From NCBI RefSeq assembly GCF_000797495.1, contig NZ_JTGN01000004.1, positions 124,001 through 188,000 on the forward strand: 64,000 nt of DNA. The letters run 5' to 3'. The notes below the pieces were generated by a model that worked only from the letters and a program-made list of their open reading frames with translations, was not told the origin of the DNA and searched no databases. The translations under genes and the position numbers were made by a program. This document shows positions 8,006-17,194 of this stretch, piece by piece; position 1 is the stretch's first letter; each line of letters opens with the position of its first letter. The DNA comes from Robinsoniella peoriensis (GTDB lineage: Bacteria > Bacillota > Clostridia > Lachnospirales > Lachnospiraceae).

Positions 8006-10318
8006 TTATGCTTTTGTGGCTTTCGCATCCTGTGCGCCTGCCGGTATCTGGTTTGGTGAATTGAGCATTTGGTTCAGCCTGTCAATCAGCTTATCCAAAT
8101 CTCTCTGTGGTGTTTCGTACAGTCCGCGGATGGCATGGAACGGAAGTTCCATCAATTCCTCCCGCAGGTATACAGAGGTTTCATCTTCACCGCTCATAAA
8201 CTGCTCCACCTTAGGTGAGGATGCCCGAAGACTTCTTTTTGTCTCTTCTGCCAATTGGGGATACTGAAAGACCGTACTCATCAGGGTATTCATCGTAATT
8301 TTCTGTGGCAGTTTTACACTGGATACAAGCTCAATTTCAGTCTCCAGCCTCATATCCCTTGAGGAAGCACCGACTTGAATTTTGTAAATCCCACTGCTGC
8401 AGAACCAGTCCTGAATATCGGTACAATACCAGGCAAAGCTGCGCTTATCCAGAACAAAGCAGACAGTCTTCGTCTCGCCGGGAGAGAGGTCAATTTTTTC
8501 AAATCCTTTCAGTTCCCGCTCCGGACGCCCGAAGGTTCCTGTGGCATCGGACACATAGAGCTGAACGATTTCTTTGCCCTGACGTTTTCCTGTATTGGTG
8601 ATATTCACGCTGACGGTTACGGTTTCACTGTCCTTAACCACACTTTTATCCAGATGCAGGCTGCTGTACGCAAAGGTCGTGTAAGAAATACCATGTCCAA
8701 AGGGATACAGTACTTCCATCTTCTTCTTGTCGTAATAGCGGTAGCCCACGTAAATGCCTTCCCGGTATTCTACTGTATTTCCGTCCCCAGGGAAATTTAA
8801 ATAGGAGGGATTATCCTCTAATTTCATGGGCATAGTCTCAGCCAATTTACCACAGGGATTTCCTTTTCCGTATAACAGATTTACTGCTGCTGCTCCCACC
8901 CCCTGGCCGGCAGTATGCATCTCAAGGACTGCGCTAACGCTATTAATCCACGGCATTTCAACAGGTGAGCCATTGTGAAGCACTACAACCACATTTTTCT
9001 GGACTTCGCAGACAGCCATAATCAGTTCATTCTGGCAATCGGGCAGTCTCATATGATGGCGGTCCCAGCATTCACTTTCATAGGAATCAGGCAGTCCTGC
9101 AAAGATTACCACCGTTTCTGCCTCTCTTGCAGCGTGAACCGCTTCTTTTAACCACTCGGGATTCTTTTCATCGCTCTCGGCGTAAAATCCGGGTGCATAA
9201 GTGATCTGTGCAAATTCCGCTGCCTCATCCAGGGCATTACTGATCTTAAATGGTTTCACACAGGCACTACCACCGCCCAGAAAACGGGGTTTTTTCGCAA
9301 ACTCCCCGATAAAGGCTGTCTTTGACTCCCTGGAAAGAGGAAGGATATGATTATCATTTTTTAAAAGTACTGCTGATTCCTGTGCCATTTTCACTGCCAG
9401 ATCATGATGGGCCTCCCGATCATATGTATCGATGCCGTTTCTGCCTTTGGCATAGCGGTAAATCATCGTCAGAATCCGTTCCACTGCCTGATCCAGCACC
9501 TGCTCCTTAAGCTCATTGCTGCTTACTGCTGCTGCAATCTGTGCATCCGTGTCCTTATTGCCCCCCGGCATTTCCAGATCCAGTCCTCCTTTTAGGGCTG
9601 CTGTCCGGTCGCTTACCGCACCCCAGTCGCTCATCACCAGTCCCTCAAATCCCCATTCGCTGCGAAGCACTTCCGTTAAGAGCCAGGGATGTTCACTTGT
9701 ATAAACACCATTCAGACGGTTGTAGCTGCACATAACTGCCCAGGGCTTTGCCTCCTTAATGGCACGCTCAAAGGCTGCAAGGTATATTTCCCTCAGGGTT
9801 CTGGTATCCACCTGTGAGTCCGTCCACATCCGCCAGTCTTCCTGATTGTTACAGGCAAAATGCTTCACACAGGCGCCAACATTCTGACTTTGAATTCCTT
9901 TGATCTGTGCTGCCGCCATTTCCCCCGCCAGAAATGGATCTTCCGACAGGTATTCAAAGTTCCGCCCGCAAAGGGGGCTTCTCTTGATATTAAAAGCCGG
10001 GCCCAGAACCACCGCGATATTAGATGCCTGGCACTCTTCTCCCAAAGCACTTCCCTGTTCCTTCATCAGTTCCCTGTCAAAGCTGGACGCGGCAGCACTT
10101 CCTGCCGGGTAGCACACCATCTCTTCACTGGCATTTACACCCAGATGGTTGTCTGCATCATTCTGAAGCCGAAGTCCGCTGGGTCCATCGCACAGGCGAA
10201 TCCTTGGAATGTTTAACCGCTCAATCACTTTCAGCTGCCAAATGTCCTCACCGGAACACATGCTTGCTTTTTCCTCTAATGTCATCTGTTCCAGAATGCT
10301 TTTGATATTTAGTTCCAT
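8006..10318 (-). CDS. Glycoside hydrolase family 3 (beta-glucosidase type), cytoplasmic
   Basis: A 770-residue GH3 enzyme. The N-terminal barrel carries KHFACNNQE (from K152) and the nucleophile region GLVMSDWGAV, with D231. The second alpha/beta domain carries ESECWDR, with E416 as candidate acid/base, followed by a fibronectin-III-like C-terminal domain (about 590-680). There is no signal peptide, so it probably hydrolyses imported beta-glycosides. Its ATG follows the ADP-ribosylglycohydrolase stop by 7 bp and its AAGGAG overlaps the end of that gene. Glucosidase versus xylosidase or another exo-activity cannot be decided from the motifs. Confidence 0.92.
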   Translation of the reverse strand: MELNIKSILEQMTLEEKASMCSGEDIWQLKVIERLNIPRIRLCDGPSGLRLQNDADNHLGVNASEEMVCYPAGSAAASSFDRELMKEQGSALGEECQASNIAVVLGPAFNIKRSPLCGRNFEYLSEDPFLAGEMAAAQIKGIQSQNVGACVKHFACNNQEDWRMWTDSQVDTRTLREIYLAAFERAIKEAKPWAVMCSYNRLNGVYTSEHPWLLTEVLRSEWGFEGLVMSDWGAVSDRTAALKGGLDLEMPGGNKDTDAQIAAAVSSNELKEQVLDQAVERILTMIYRYAKGRNGIDTYDREAHHDLAVKMAQESAVLLKNDNHILPLSRESKTAFIGEFAKKPRFLGGGSACVKPFKISNALDEAAEFAQITYAPGFYAESDEKNPEWLKEAVHAAREAETVVIFAGLPDSYESECWDRHHMRLPDCQNELIMAVCEVQKNVVVVLHNGSPVEMPWINSVSAVLEMHTAGQGVGAAAVNLLYGKGNPCGKLAETMPMKLEDNPSYLNFPGDGNTVEYREGIYVGYRYYDKKKMEVLYPFGHGISYTTFAYSSLHLDKSVVKDSETVTVSVNITNTGKRQGKEIVQLYVSDATGTFGRPERELKGFEKIDLSPGETKTVCFVLDKRSFAWYCTDIQDWFCSSGIYKIQVGASSRDMRLETEIELVSSVKLPQKITMNTLMSTVFQYPQLAEETKRSLRASSPKVEQFMSGEDETSVYLREELMELPFHAIRGLYETPQRDLDKLIDRLNQMLNSPNQIPAGAQDAKATKA

Positions 10319-10325
10319 CTATCGG

Positions 10326-11720
10326 TCACTCCTTTTCTTTGTTTTTCTCCATCACAGCCAAGGTTCTGGCTGCAATTTCCGAGATTTTTACCAGTCCCAT
10401 TCCGTCTACACCCGATTTGATCTGATCATTAAGCGGTGCAGTCCATTTCCCAGGAAGCTTCTTTGCCCCGTTTATCATACCAATCACAGAACCTACGGTT
10501 GCTCCATTGCAGTCAGTGTCAAATCCCGCAGCAACTGCAATTCCTATGGATTCTTCCAACGAACCGTTTCCATACAAAAGGGCAATGGTTACAATCACTG
10601 CATTGGATATGGTGTGGCACCAGTCAAAGCTGATATGCTTCTCATCCTGGGTGCTGTCCTCATCGTATTCCTCATGCACGGCATCAATCGCCTGTTCCCA
10701 ATCGGTATATTTAATGCGGTTATCCAGTGTTTCCATAATCTTCGCGTAGAGTCTGGACCGTCTGGGTATCTGCGCCATACCGGCGCGGATAATTTCTTCT
10801 ATATCATCGCTTACCGCTGCTGCAGACAGCATGGCTGCTACAAACATTTCGCCATAAATTCCATTCTTAGTGTGAGAAATGGATGCATCCCTGAACGCCA
10901 GCTCTGCGCCATATGCCGGATCCCCCGGTGTCACATAGCCAAACAGGTCGGCGCGGATCTGGGCTCCAATCCATTCCCGGTAGGGATTATGATAAGATGC
11001 CGATTCCGGAGGTGCCATAACACTTACAAAGTTTCGGTAGGCGATCCGCTCTGCGGAGCAAACATGTCCATAGGGCAGGCAGTCCAACCAGATTTCCGCC
11101 ACATCCTCCGGCGTAAAATCATATCCCTTTTCTTCCATCACCTTAAGGGCAATCAGCGTATAATTTGTATCATCATCCTCCGGCATGTAGTTTACATTAT
11201 TGATCCAGTTTACGGTGGCGCTCCCATAGATCTTCCCTTCATCCACTATCTCATATTTCTCCCGAAGTTCCCTGGAGATATCAGAGGAAATATAGTAGGA
11301 TATGGGATAATTGCCCGTATCTTTCAGCAGCCCCACAATGTAGCCCCGGTCATAGCCTTCAATGGGCTGTCCCAGCAGGCAGCCGCAGCATCTCCCAAGC
11401 CATGCACCATATATTTTGTCATAAGCTTCTTCTCTATTTGCATGATACGCCGGCAGAGTCGGTGCAGATTCGCACTCCTTACGTATTTCCGAAAGTCCGG
11501 ATGGCTCCACAAATCCAAAATCTTCTTTTATGGGCAGACCCGCCAGTTCATCATGTAGTTTCAGCGCTTCTATTTCCGCCTCTTTAAAGGGAAGTCCCTG
11601 ACCCTTAAGCCAAACTGCTTTTTCATAATATCCGGTGATATCTTTACCTTCTGTTTCACATTGCCGTATCTCTACGCCTAAGTTATCGGCATAGGATACC
11701 CACTGCATCTCTTTTAGCAT
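10326..11720 (-). CDS. ADP-ribosylglycohydrolase family protein with N-terminal extension
   Basis: A 464-residue protein. The ADP-ribosylglycohydrolase fold starts near residue 100 with DKIYGAWLGRCCGCLLGQP. The metal-binding motifs are present: DDDTNYT at 182-188 and DTDCNGATVG at 401-410. Enzymes of this family cleave N-ribosyl bonds with two Mg ions. The first 100 residues are an extra segment I do not recognise. Its ATG directly follows the URO-D protein 2 stop, with GGGAGG inside that gene. Placement among sugar genes suggests cleavage of a ribosyl or glycosyl-N linkage in a nutrient rather than protein de-ADP-ribosylation; that is inference. Confidence 0.85.
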   Translation of the reverse strand: MLKEMQWVSYADNLGVEIRQCETEGKDITGYYEKAVWLKGQGLPFKEAEIEALKLHDELAGLPIKEDFGFVEPSGLSEIRKECESAPTLPAYHANREEAYDKIYGAWLGRCCGCLLGQPIEGYDRGYIVGLLKDTGNYPISYYISSDISRELREKYEIVDEGKIYGSATVNWINNVNYMPEDDDTNYTLIALKVMEEKGYDFTPEDVAEIWLDCLPYGHVCSAERIAYRNFVSVMAPPESASYHNPYREWIGAQIRADLFGYVTPGDPAYGAELAFRDASISHTKNGIYGEMFVAAMLSAAAVSDDIEEIIRAGMAQIPRRSRLYAKIMETLDNRIKYTDWEQAIDAVHEEYDEDSTQDEKHISFDWCHTISNAVIVTIALLYGNGSLEESIGIAVAAGFDTDCNGATVGSVIGMINGAKKLPGKWTAPLNDQIKSGVDGMGLVKISEIAARTLAVMEKNKEKE

Positions 11721-12761
11721 CTAAACATCCTCCCTGTCACTTACTACCGCTTCCAGCATTGCTTCGATATTTTTAAGAGGCGTATCCGGCATGATTCCGT
11801 TTCCGGCAGCAAACATCATGCCTCCGTCAGGACGCCCAAAGGTTTCCCGCATCTGCCCTATCTCTGCCCTCACATCATCCGGTGATCCTTCCGGCATTAA
11901 ATGCTGTACATCGATTCCGCACAGGAAGGTGATTTTCCCACCAAACTTTTCGGCAGTCTCTTTTCTGTCCATACAGCCTTTTTGCACCGGGTGAAAGACA
12001 TCCAGTCCCGCTTCAATCAAATAGTCCATAAGAAGGCTGTTATCTCCGCAGGAGTGCAGCCAAAAGTGCATTCCTTTGCTGTGAATATGGGAAATCAGCT
12101 CTTTATAAAGAGGCAGATATAATTCTTCAAACACCTGAGGTGACATCATAGGACCGGTTTGATGACCCAGATCATCGGAAGTAAAAATGCCGTCAAACCC
12201 AAGCTCTGCGTAGCGGTCCACAATTACTTTATAGAAATCTACCAGCCTCTGGCCCAGGATCTTCAGATTGTCCATCTCTTCATAATAGTCTATCATCAGA
12301 TTTTCCATGCCCCGGATCGTCCAGAAGCGTTCATGGAATACGCGCCAGAATCCGCCCAGCTTATAACGCCCGTCTACTTCACTTACATTTTGTTCCATAT
12401 GATCAAAGATACCCGGCTCATGAGGATCGGGAAAGCTAGCCAGAAATTCTTCAAAATCATCCCAATCATCTAAAAGCTCCACGTCTTTTCCGATACTGTG
12501 AACAGCAGCCTCTGAATAATTTTCTTTAAATCCAAAACGGTATTCGGGATTGTCGGTGGTACTCTCTACACTTCCCGGCATGGTTACCCATGCATCAAAG
12601 ATGTCATCCGGATATCTGGACGCCACTTCCTGCAGTTCCTGTCCATACTTTTCTTCGGTTCCATCTCCCCACCATTTGCAAAGAAAAGTGGGAATTCCCT
12701 GGGCTGCTTCCCTGCGTTCAATCACTGCTGCTACTTCATCTCTTAATAAATGTCTTTTCAT
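11721..12761 (-). CDS. Uroporphyrinogen decarboxylase (URO-D) superfamily protein 2
   Basis: A 346-residue URO-D superfamily protein, distantly related to the one at 5948. It has FWLHSCGDN with H236 and C238 of the H-x-C pair. The AAGNGIMPDTP segment replaces the third zinc Cys with N321. Motifs such as DGIFTSDDLGHQTG support the barrel fold. GGAGG lies 7 bases before the ATG. It is the first gene after the transporter, separated from it by an inserted 164-bp element, and is joined to the ADP-ribosylglycohydrolase with no gap. Function unknown; a role as methyltransferase or decarboxylase is possible but unproven. Confidence 0.82.
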   Translation of the reverse strand: MKRHLLRDEVAAVIERREAAQGIPTFLCKWWGDGTEEKYGQELQEVASRYPDDIFDAWVTMPGSVESTTDNPEYRFGFKENYSEAAVHSIGKDVELLDDWDDFEEFLASFPDPHEPGIFDHMEQNVSEVDGRYKLGGFWRVFHERFWTIRGMENLMIDYYEEMDNLKILGQRLVDFYKVIVDRYAELGFDGIFTSDDLGHQTGPMMSPQVFEELYLPLYKELISHIHSKGMHFWLHSCGDNSLLMDYLIEAGLDVFHPVQKGCMDRKETAEKFGGKITFLCGIDVQHLMPEGSPDDVRAEIGQMRETFGRPDGGMMFAAGNGIMPDTPLKNIEAMLEAVVSDREDV

Positions 12762-12808
12762 TTATATTCCTCCAAATTTTTCTGATATCTGTATGATCTT
12801 ATGCTGAC

Positions 12809-12972
12809 TAGAGCGTGTTTTAAAATTGCTTTCTGGCAGATGTGCGTCACAGTTTGTGGGAGATTTGTCCCGGATGAAGGGCGCGTAGCGGGCTACGTAA
12901 CCTGAATTCGGGGCAAATATACCGCAAAGTGGGGCGTACAGATGGCAGGAATGAATTTTCAAACACGCTCTA
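12809..12972. repeat. 164-bp miniature inverted-repeat element, copy 1 (full)
   Basis: The element begins TAGAGCGTGTTTTAAAATT and ends with the near-complement AATTTTCAAACACGCTCTA. Internal complementary segments, such as ATTTG with CAAAT and GCGTAGC with GCTAC, let it fold into one long hairpin. It is flanked by C and G, so the edges read CTAG. It differs from copy 2 at about ten positions. Its right edge supplies the TAG stop of the permease gene. Confidence 0.9.
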
Positions 12973-13785
12973 GCCCTTTACTGCTCCTGCCGTTAATCCT
13001 TTGATAAAATATTTTGATCCGAAGATAAACATAATCACAAGCGGTATGGTTCCAAAACTCAGTGCCAGTATCTTCGCTGCATAATTTGTCTTGTGAAGCC
13101 CATTTAACATAGCAAGGCCAAGAGGTACGGTATACATATTCGGATCGTTAATGGCAATGAGCGGTACCAGGTAATTGTTCCAGGACCATAAGAACAGTAA
13201 TAATAAAATGGTCACCAGAGGTGCCTTAACAAAAGGCATTGCAATGGAGAAAAAGATCCGCGGTTCGGATGCGCCGTCGATGCGGGCACTCTCCATTACT
13301 TCGTCCGGAATACCTCCATCCATACTTTGTTTCATCCAGTAAACGCCAAAAGCATTTGCGGAAAATTGAATAATCAGCGGCCATAATGTATCCAGTAAGC
13401 CAAAGGTACGCATTTCCATTATGTAGGCAATCAGGCTGATCTGCCCTGGTATCATCATGGAAAAAAGAATGATGTTCATAATTATTTTCCGGTATTTAAA
13501 ATCATATTTAGAAAGTGCGAACCCTGCCATGGAGCTGGTCAATGCACCGATGCCCATGGCGGAAAAGGAAACCACCAAACTGTTTATGTAAAAGCGCAGA
13601 AACGCTCCGCTTGCAATCGTCTTAATATTATCAAGTAAATGCGTACCCGGGATCAGAGAAATTCCTCGAAAGAGTTCTTCTGTGGATTTCGTGCCCATCG
13701 TAATCATGATGTAAAATGGAAATACTGTAACAAATGACAGAAGAAACAGCACTACAGTTATGAGAATAACTTTTTTCTTATTCAT
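12970..13785 (-). CDS. Carbohydrate ABC transporter permease (MalG type)
   Basis: A 271-residue inner-membrane permease with six predicted helices and the EAA loop ESARIDGASEPRIFF, which contacts the ATPase. The ATG at 13785-13783 is 6 bases after AAGGAGG and overlaps the end of the upstream permease by 8 bp. An earlier in-frame start would sit before the Shine-Dalgarno. It ends LTAGAVKG, the normal MalG-type terminus, and its TAG stop is formed by the edge of the inserted repeat. No ATPase gene is in the operon, so a shared MsmK-type ATPase from elsewhere is expected. Confidence 0.93.
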   Translation of the reverse strand: MNKKKVILITVVLFLLSFVTVFPFYIMITMGTKSTEELFRGISLIPGTHLLDNIKTIASGAFLRFYINSLVVSFSAMGIGALTSSMAGFALSKYDFKYRKIIMNIILFSMMIPGQISLIAYIMEMRTFGLLDTLWPLIIQFSANAFGVYWMKQSMDGGIPDEVMESARIDGASEPRIFFSIAMPFVKAPLVTILLLLFLWSWNNYLVPLIAINDPNMYTVPLGLAMLNGLHKTNYAAKILALSFGTIPLVIMFIFGSKYFIKGLTAGAVKG

Positions 13786-14713
13786 ATTCATCCTCCTTGC
13801 TAAATCTGTTTCTGATAAATACAATGATCATAATAAACACAAACGTTAAATATCCAATTGCCGCACCTTTGGAATAGTTCATCATACTGTTTTTTCCAAA
13901 TGCGGTGTCATATAGATACCACACAGCTGTCAGGCACGAACGCTCCGGTCCTCCCACTGCATTACCTACGGTTGCCCAGCCATTGAGCAGCAGCATCGGT
14001 TCCTCCACAATCTGGGATCCGGAAATGATACTTGTAATAACGAGAAATTGTGTAATAGGCTTTAGCATGGGTATCGTAATATAGCGCAATATATGAAAGC
14101 CCCCTGCCCCATCCAGTTTTGCCGCTTCATAGAGCTCTTCGGGTATACCGGAGAGTCCGGATAGGTAAAAAATGGTGCAGTATCCAAAATAGCTCCAAAA
14201 CAACATAAGTGCCGTTACAAAGCGGGCAAGTCCAGGCGTTCCAAGCCAGTTAAGCCCTTCATTAATCAATCCTAACTGTAAAAGTAATTTATTTAAGATA
14301 CCTGTCTGCCAGTCAAAAATCAGAGCAAACATCAGTCCAATGGCCACCGCGGTCGTTACGTGGGGCAAAAAATACGCAAGCTGAAAGTATTTTTTAAAGC
14401 GGACTCCTTTGGTAAATATTAAATTCGACAGCAGCAAGGCAACAATAATTGATGCCGGTATGTACATCACCATCAGCAATGCCGTATTAAACAAGGATTT
14501 CAAAAACCACTTATCCGTTGTCAGCAGCTCAATGTAATTCTTTAGTCCAACAAAGGTGCTGCCTCCCATGACCTTCCAGTCAAAAATGCTGATTATAAAC
14601 GAATGTACGATAGGAAATGCACTGAAGATCAAATAGATCACACAATAAGGCAGCAGGAACATCAGCGGCCAAAACCATTTCCGTTTGGTTATTTTTACTT
14701 TTGCTTTTACCAT
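13778..14713 (-). CDS. Carbohydrate ABC transporter permease (MalF/UgpA type)
   Basis: A 311-residue permease with six predicted helices and the EAA motif ELYEAAKLDGAGGFHI. The ATG at 14713-14711 has AGGTG 6 bases upstream. A GTG at 14722 would add three residues but overlaps the ribosome binding site. It forms the importer pair with the downstream MalG-type permease and receives substrate from the lipoprotein encoded upstream. A hairpin at 14746-14780 lies between it and the binding-protein gene. Confidence 0.93.
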   Translation of the reverse strand: MVKAKVKITKRKWFWPLMFLLPYCVIYLIFSAFPIVHSFIISIFDWKVMGGSTFVGLKNYIELLTTDKWFLKSLFNTALLMVMYIPASIIVALLLSNLIFTKGVRFKKYFQLAYFLPHVTTAVAIGLMFALIFDWQTGILNKLLLQLGLINEGLNWLGTPGLARFVTALMLFWSYFGYCTIFYLSGLSGIPEELYEAAKLDGAGGFHILRYITIPMLKPITQFLVITSIISGSQIVEEPMLLLNGWATVGNAVGGPERSCLTAVWYLYDTAFGKNSMMNYSKGAAIGYLTFVFIMIIVFIRNRFSKEDEYE

Positions 14714-14745
14714 TTTAATCACCTGACTTTTCTATTTTTAGAGCA

Positions 14746-14780
14746 AAACCGGGCGTTGTATCACGGACCACGCCCGGTTT
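14746..14780 (-). terminator. Intercistronic hairpin between binding protein and permease
   Basis: Perfect 10-11 bp stem (AAACCGGGCGT with ACGCCCGGTTT) and a poor T-run. Such hairpins after binding-protein genes usually protect or attenuate the message, so the lipoprotein is made in excess over the permeases. Confidence 0.65.
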
Positions 14781-14790
14781 GTGAAATCAG

Positions 14791-16146
14791 TTACTTTACT
14801 GTTATTTCAGGAGCACCATTCTCCATTTCCTGCTTGTATAGTTCTGCTGCCTGTTCCGCCGTAATCGAAGTGTCCGCATTCATACTGCTGAGAACGAGTT
14901 CCACTGCCATTACATCGGGAATATCGTATTTGGTGATGGGATTGATGTGGATCGTGGGAATAACTCTGTTCATCCATACCTCACCGATATTCTGGCCTGC
15001 AAAAAATTCATCCTCACCCTCTGCAAAGTATGGGTCACTCGCTCCGTCCTTAGAAGTAGGTATTAACTGCAGTACTTTTTTTGTCTCCGTTCCTTCTTTT
15101 GTTAAGTTATAAAATTCAATCAATTTCCATGCCGCTAATTTATTTTCACTGCTCTTTGTAATACTCATGGTAGTTCCGCCCCAGTTAAATCCACCTGACG
15201 GAGGTACAATCAGTCCCCAGTTTCCTTTGCCCTGCTCGTCATTTGCTTTTACATAGTCAACCACGCCCCAGCATGCCGTTGGGTAGAAGATACTGTTGCC
15301 GGAACCGTAAGCTGAAAACCATGCCGGTGTCCACTGTACAATTTTATCCACAATTCCTGCATCCCGGAATTTAGCAACCTGTGCAAAGGTATCCGTCACT
15401 GCTGCCATATCAATCGTATCTCCGCTGATACGAGGTGCCTTTGACTGTCCGTTTATCATATAATAAACATCACCCAGAGATGGTATCATCGTTATCTTAT
15501 TTCCGCTCTTTTCTGAAACTTCTTTTCCTTTTTCGATAAAGGAATCCCAGTCTTTCAGCATTGCTTCCAGCTCTTCCGGATCATCCGTACCCAGATATTC
15601 TTTCGCCAAATCCCTTTTGTACGCCATTCCTGCCGGACTCTGGCAGGTTTCAATGCCCAGCACCTGGTCGTTCTCGTCCGTCATCGCCGGAATAAGATAG
15701 TCAACTACCTGGGTACGGTCAAAGTTGTAAGGCTCTGCCTCCAGATTTTCCAGTATATCCATACTGAAAAGCTTCCCTCTAAAAGAAAGTTCCCCCATGA
15801 GAATATCCGGTAACTGTCCGCCGGATGCGATGGTGCTCTGCACTTTTGTAAGATAATCACCTGCATCAATCATGACCGGTTCCACCTCTACGTTTGGATA
15901 CAATTTCTGAAAATCCTCAATGATCTCCATCTGATCTGCCCACCACCAAATGGTAAGCTTTCCCGAAAGCTCCTCTGCCCCCTCTGCTGTGGTATCTCCT
16001 GCAGCAGTGGCAGTACCTTTTTTTGCATCGTCTGCCTCTGGAGCTGTAGTTGCCGTAGTTTCATTCTTTTGCTGTGTTGGTCCGCATCCAACCAGCAAGG
16101 ATACTGTCAGTGATACAGCTGTAAACATTTGTACAAACTTTCTCAT
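14791..16146 (-). CDS. Extracellular sugar-binding lipoprotein (ABC importer)
   Basis: A 451-residue solute-binding protein. The signal peptide ends in the lipobox LLVGC with lipid-attached C21, followed by a Thr/Ala-rich linker (about 25-60) and a family 1 binding fold starting LTIWWWADQMEIIEDF. AGGAGG precedes the ATG. It heads the operon and delivers substrate to the two permeases downstream. Its promoter carries the direct-repeat element shared with the nucleoside hydrolase gene, so YesN is its likely activator. The ligand cannot be read from sequence; the enzymes downstream point to an oligosaccharide or modified glycoside. Confidence 0.93.
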   Translation of the reverse strand: MRKFVQMFTAVSLTVSLLVGCGPTQQKNETTATTAPEADDAKKGTATAAGDTTAEGAEELSGKLTIWWWADQMEIIEDFQKLYPNVEVEPVMIDAGDYLTKVQSTIASGGQLPDILMGELSFRGKLFSMDILENLEAEPYNFDRTQVVDYLIPAMTDENDQVLGIETCQSPAGMAYKRDLAKEYLGTDDPEELEAMLKDWDSFIEKGKEVSEKSGNKITMIPSLGDVYYMINGQSKAPRISGDTIDMAAVTDTFAQVAKFRDAGIVDKIVQWTPAWFSAYGSGNSIFYPTACWGVVDYVKANDEQGKGNWGLIVPPSGGFNWGGTTMSITKSSENKLAAWKLIEFYNLTKEGTETKKVLQLIPTSKDGASDPYFAEGEDEFFAGQNIGEVWMNRVIPTIHINPITKYDIPDVMAVELVLSSMNADTSITAEQAAELYKQEMENGAPEITVK

Positions 16147-16198
16147 TTTGTTACCTCCTATTAATTTGGGTTATCTGCTTTGTTTGTTTTGTAAAATA

Positions 16199-16268
16199 AT
16201 TGTAGCATTATTAAAAAATAGATTGTAGTAGCTATTACCACTATTTTGTTTGTAATACCACTTTTTTA
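16199..16268 (-). promoter_or_regulatory. Promoter with paired direct-repeat operator of the binding-protein operon
   Basis: Positions 16221-16268 match 18434-18481 at 45 of 48 bases. On the minus strand the block holds AGTGGTATTA (16262-16253) and AGTGGTAATA (16242-16233), starting 20 bp apart. A TACAAT -10 box with TG extension lies at 16204-16199, 16 bp from the block, and no good -35 box is present. This is the layout expected for an activator of the AraC-type response-regulator class, probably the YesN encoded at 20213. Confidence 0.72.
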
Positions 16269-16274
16269 TAATGG

Positions 16275-16316
16275 AAATAAAAATCCCCTCAACCATTGTA
16301 AAACGATTGGGGGGAT
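16275..16316 (-). terminator. Minus-strand terminator without an adjacent upstream minus-strand gene
   Basis: On the minus strand, ATCCCC(C)CAA pairs with TTG(A)GGGGAT and is followed by TTTTTATTT. The nearest upstream minus-strand gene is the nucleoside hydrolase, more than 1 kb away beyond the opposite-strand flavin reductase. Confidence 0.65.
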
Positions 16317-16503
16317 ACTGAATTATGATGCTTTGTAAATGGATGTTGTGTACGGAAGGTTGGGGGAGTGGGAAATGGCAGGGACATTTGTTGCCGATAG
16401 GTTTGCAGCTACTATAATGATGGCGGTTATGCTATAATGTCAAGAGATGAGAGATTAACTATGAAAATAATTTAATAGGTTCAAAATAAAGGGAGGAATG
16501 ATA

Positions 16504-17187
16504 ATGAAGAAGGATATATCTATTTTTGAGAGACCGGGAAAACTTGCTGGATATGAAACTGAACAATACTTGACAGCCTGTGGAAATATGTCATGGTATG
16601 ATTTTGTGACAGCCATGCCGTCGTTAGTATTCGTCGTTACAGGATGGAAATCCAACGGTAAGGAAAACGCCTGTCTGCAATCCTGGACTAACTTTGCGGG
16701 CAGCGGAGCCGACAACTTCATCTGTATTATGGGAAAAGTCCATAAAGGCGGACATATGTATCAATCATTGAAAGAAACAAGGGTATGCGTGTTAAATTTC
16801 CCCTCAAATGACATTTACGATCGATGTATTAAAACGATTGGTAATAATCAGTTTGATACAGATGAAATCACCGCCTCCGGTTTAACGGCAGAGAAAGCCT
16901 TAAAGGTCAACGCTCCACGAATTAAAGAGTGTTTTTTGAATATCGAATGTGAATATTTATGGGAACATGAGCTTTTCGAGGGTAGTCAGGAAGTCGCAGT
17001 TGCATTGAAATCCGTCAATATTTGTATGGATAGCGAACGATACGACCAAAACAAACTCGGCAGATACGGGGTGAGCGGGTATTTGTTTCAAATTGACCAA
17101 CCTACCAATCCAGAAACAGGAGAAACAACACCTTTTGGTCCCGGGATAATACAGCAAGGCAACCCAATTCCCTGGATTACCAAATAA
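16504..17187 (+). CDS. Flavin reductase family protein
   Basis: A 227-residue protein of the FMN-binding split-barrel flavin reductase type. The core runs from the MSWYDFVTAMPSLVFVVTGW region through CVLNFPSNDIYDRC, typical of proteins that reduce or bind FMN. The ATG at 16504 is 7 bases after GGGAGG; another ATG at 16498 is too close to it. It is the only plus-strand gene within the catabolic locus and is followed at once by repeat-element fragments. It therefore looks like an inserted passenger rather than part of the pathway. Substrate and partner unknown. Confidence 0.85.
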   Translation: MKKDISIFERPGKLAGYETEQYLTACGNMSWYDFVTAMPSLVFVVTGWKSNGKENACLQSWTNFAGSGADNFICIMGKVHKGGHMYQSLKETRVCVLNFPSNDIYDRCIKTIGNNQFDTDEITASGLTAEKALKVNAPRIKECFLNIECEYLWEHELFEGSQEVAVALKSVNICMDSERYDQNKLGRYGVSGYLFQIDQPTNPETGETTPFGPGIIQQGNPIPWITK

Positions 17188-17194
17188 GCATTCT

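Larger units (their letters stand above)
16147..16503. other. Intergenic region between binding-protein operon and flavin reductase
   Basis: This 357-bp gap holds the promoter and direct-repeat operator of the binding-protein operon (16199-16268), a minus-strand terminator-like hairpin (16275-16316) and the short leader of the plus-strand flavin reductase. Nothing else recognisable was seen in 16317-16480. Confidence 0.7.

Noticed and set aside
5948..12761. Idea that the URO-D proteins form a corrinoid methyl-transfer (O-demethylase) system
   Set aside because: No corrinoid-binding protein, activating enzyme or MtaB-like partner gene is in the window, and the third zinc Cys is missing.
12762..12962. 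66-codon minus-strand frame, and a similar one at 17278-17502
   Set aside because: Both are translations of the repeat element itself (shared APLCGIFAPNS stretch), with no ribosome binding site; they are artefacts of the repeat.
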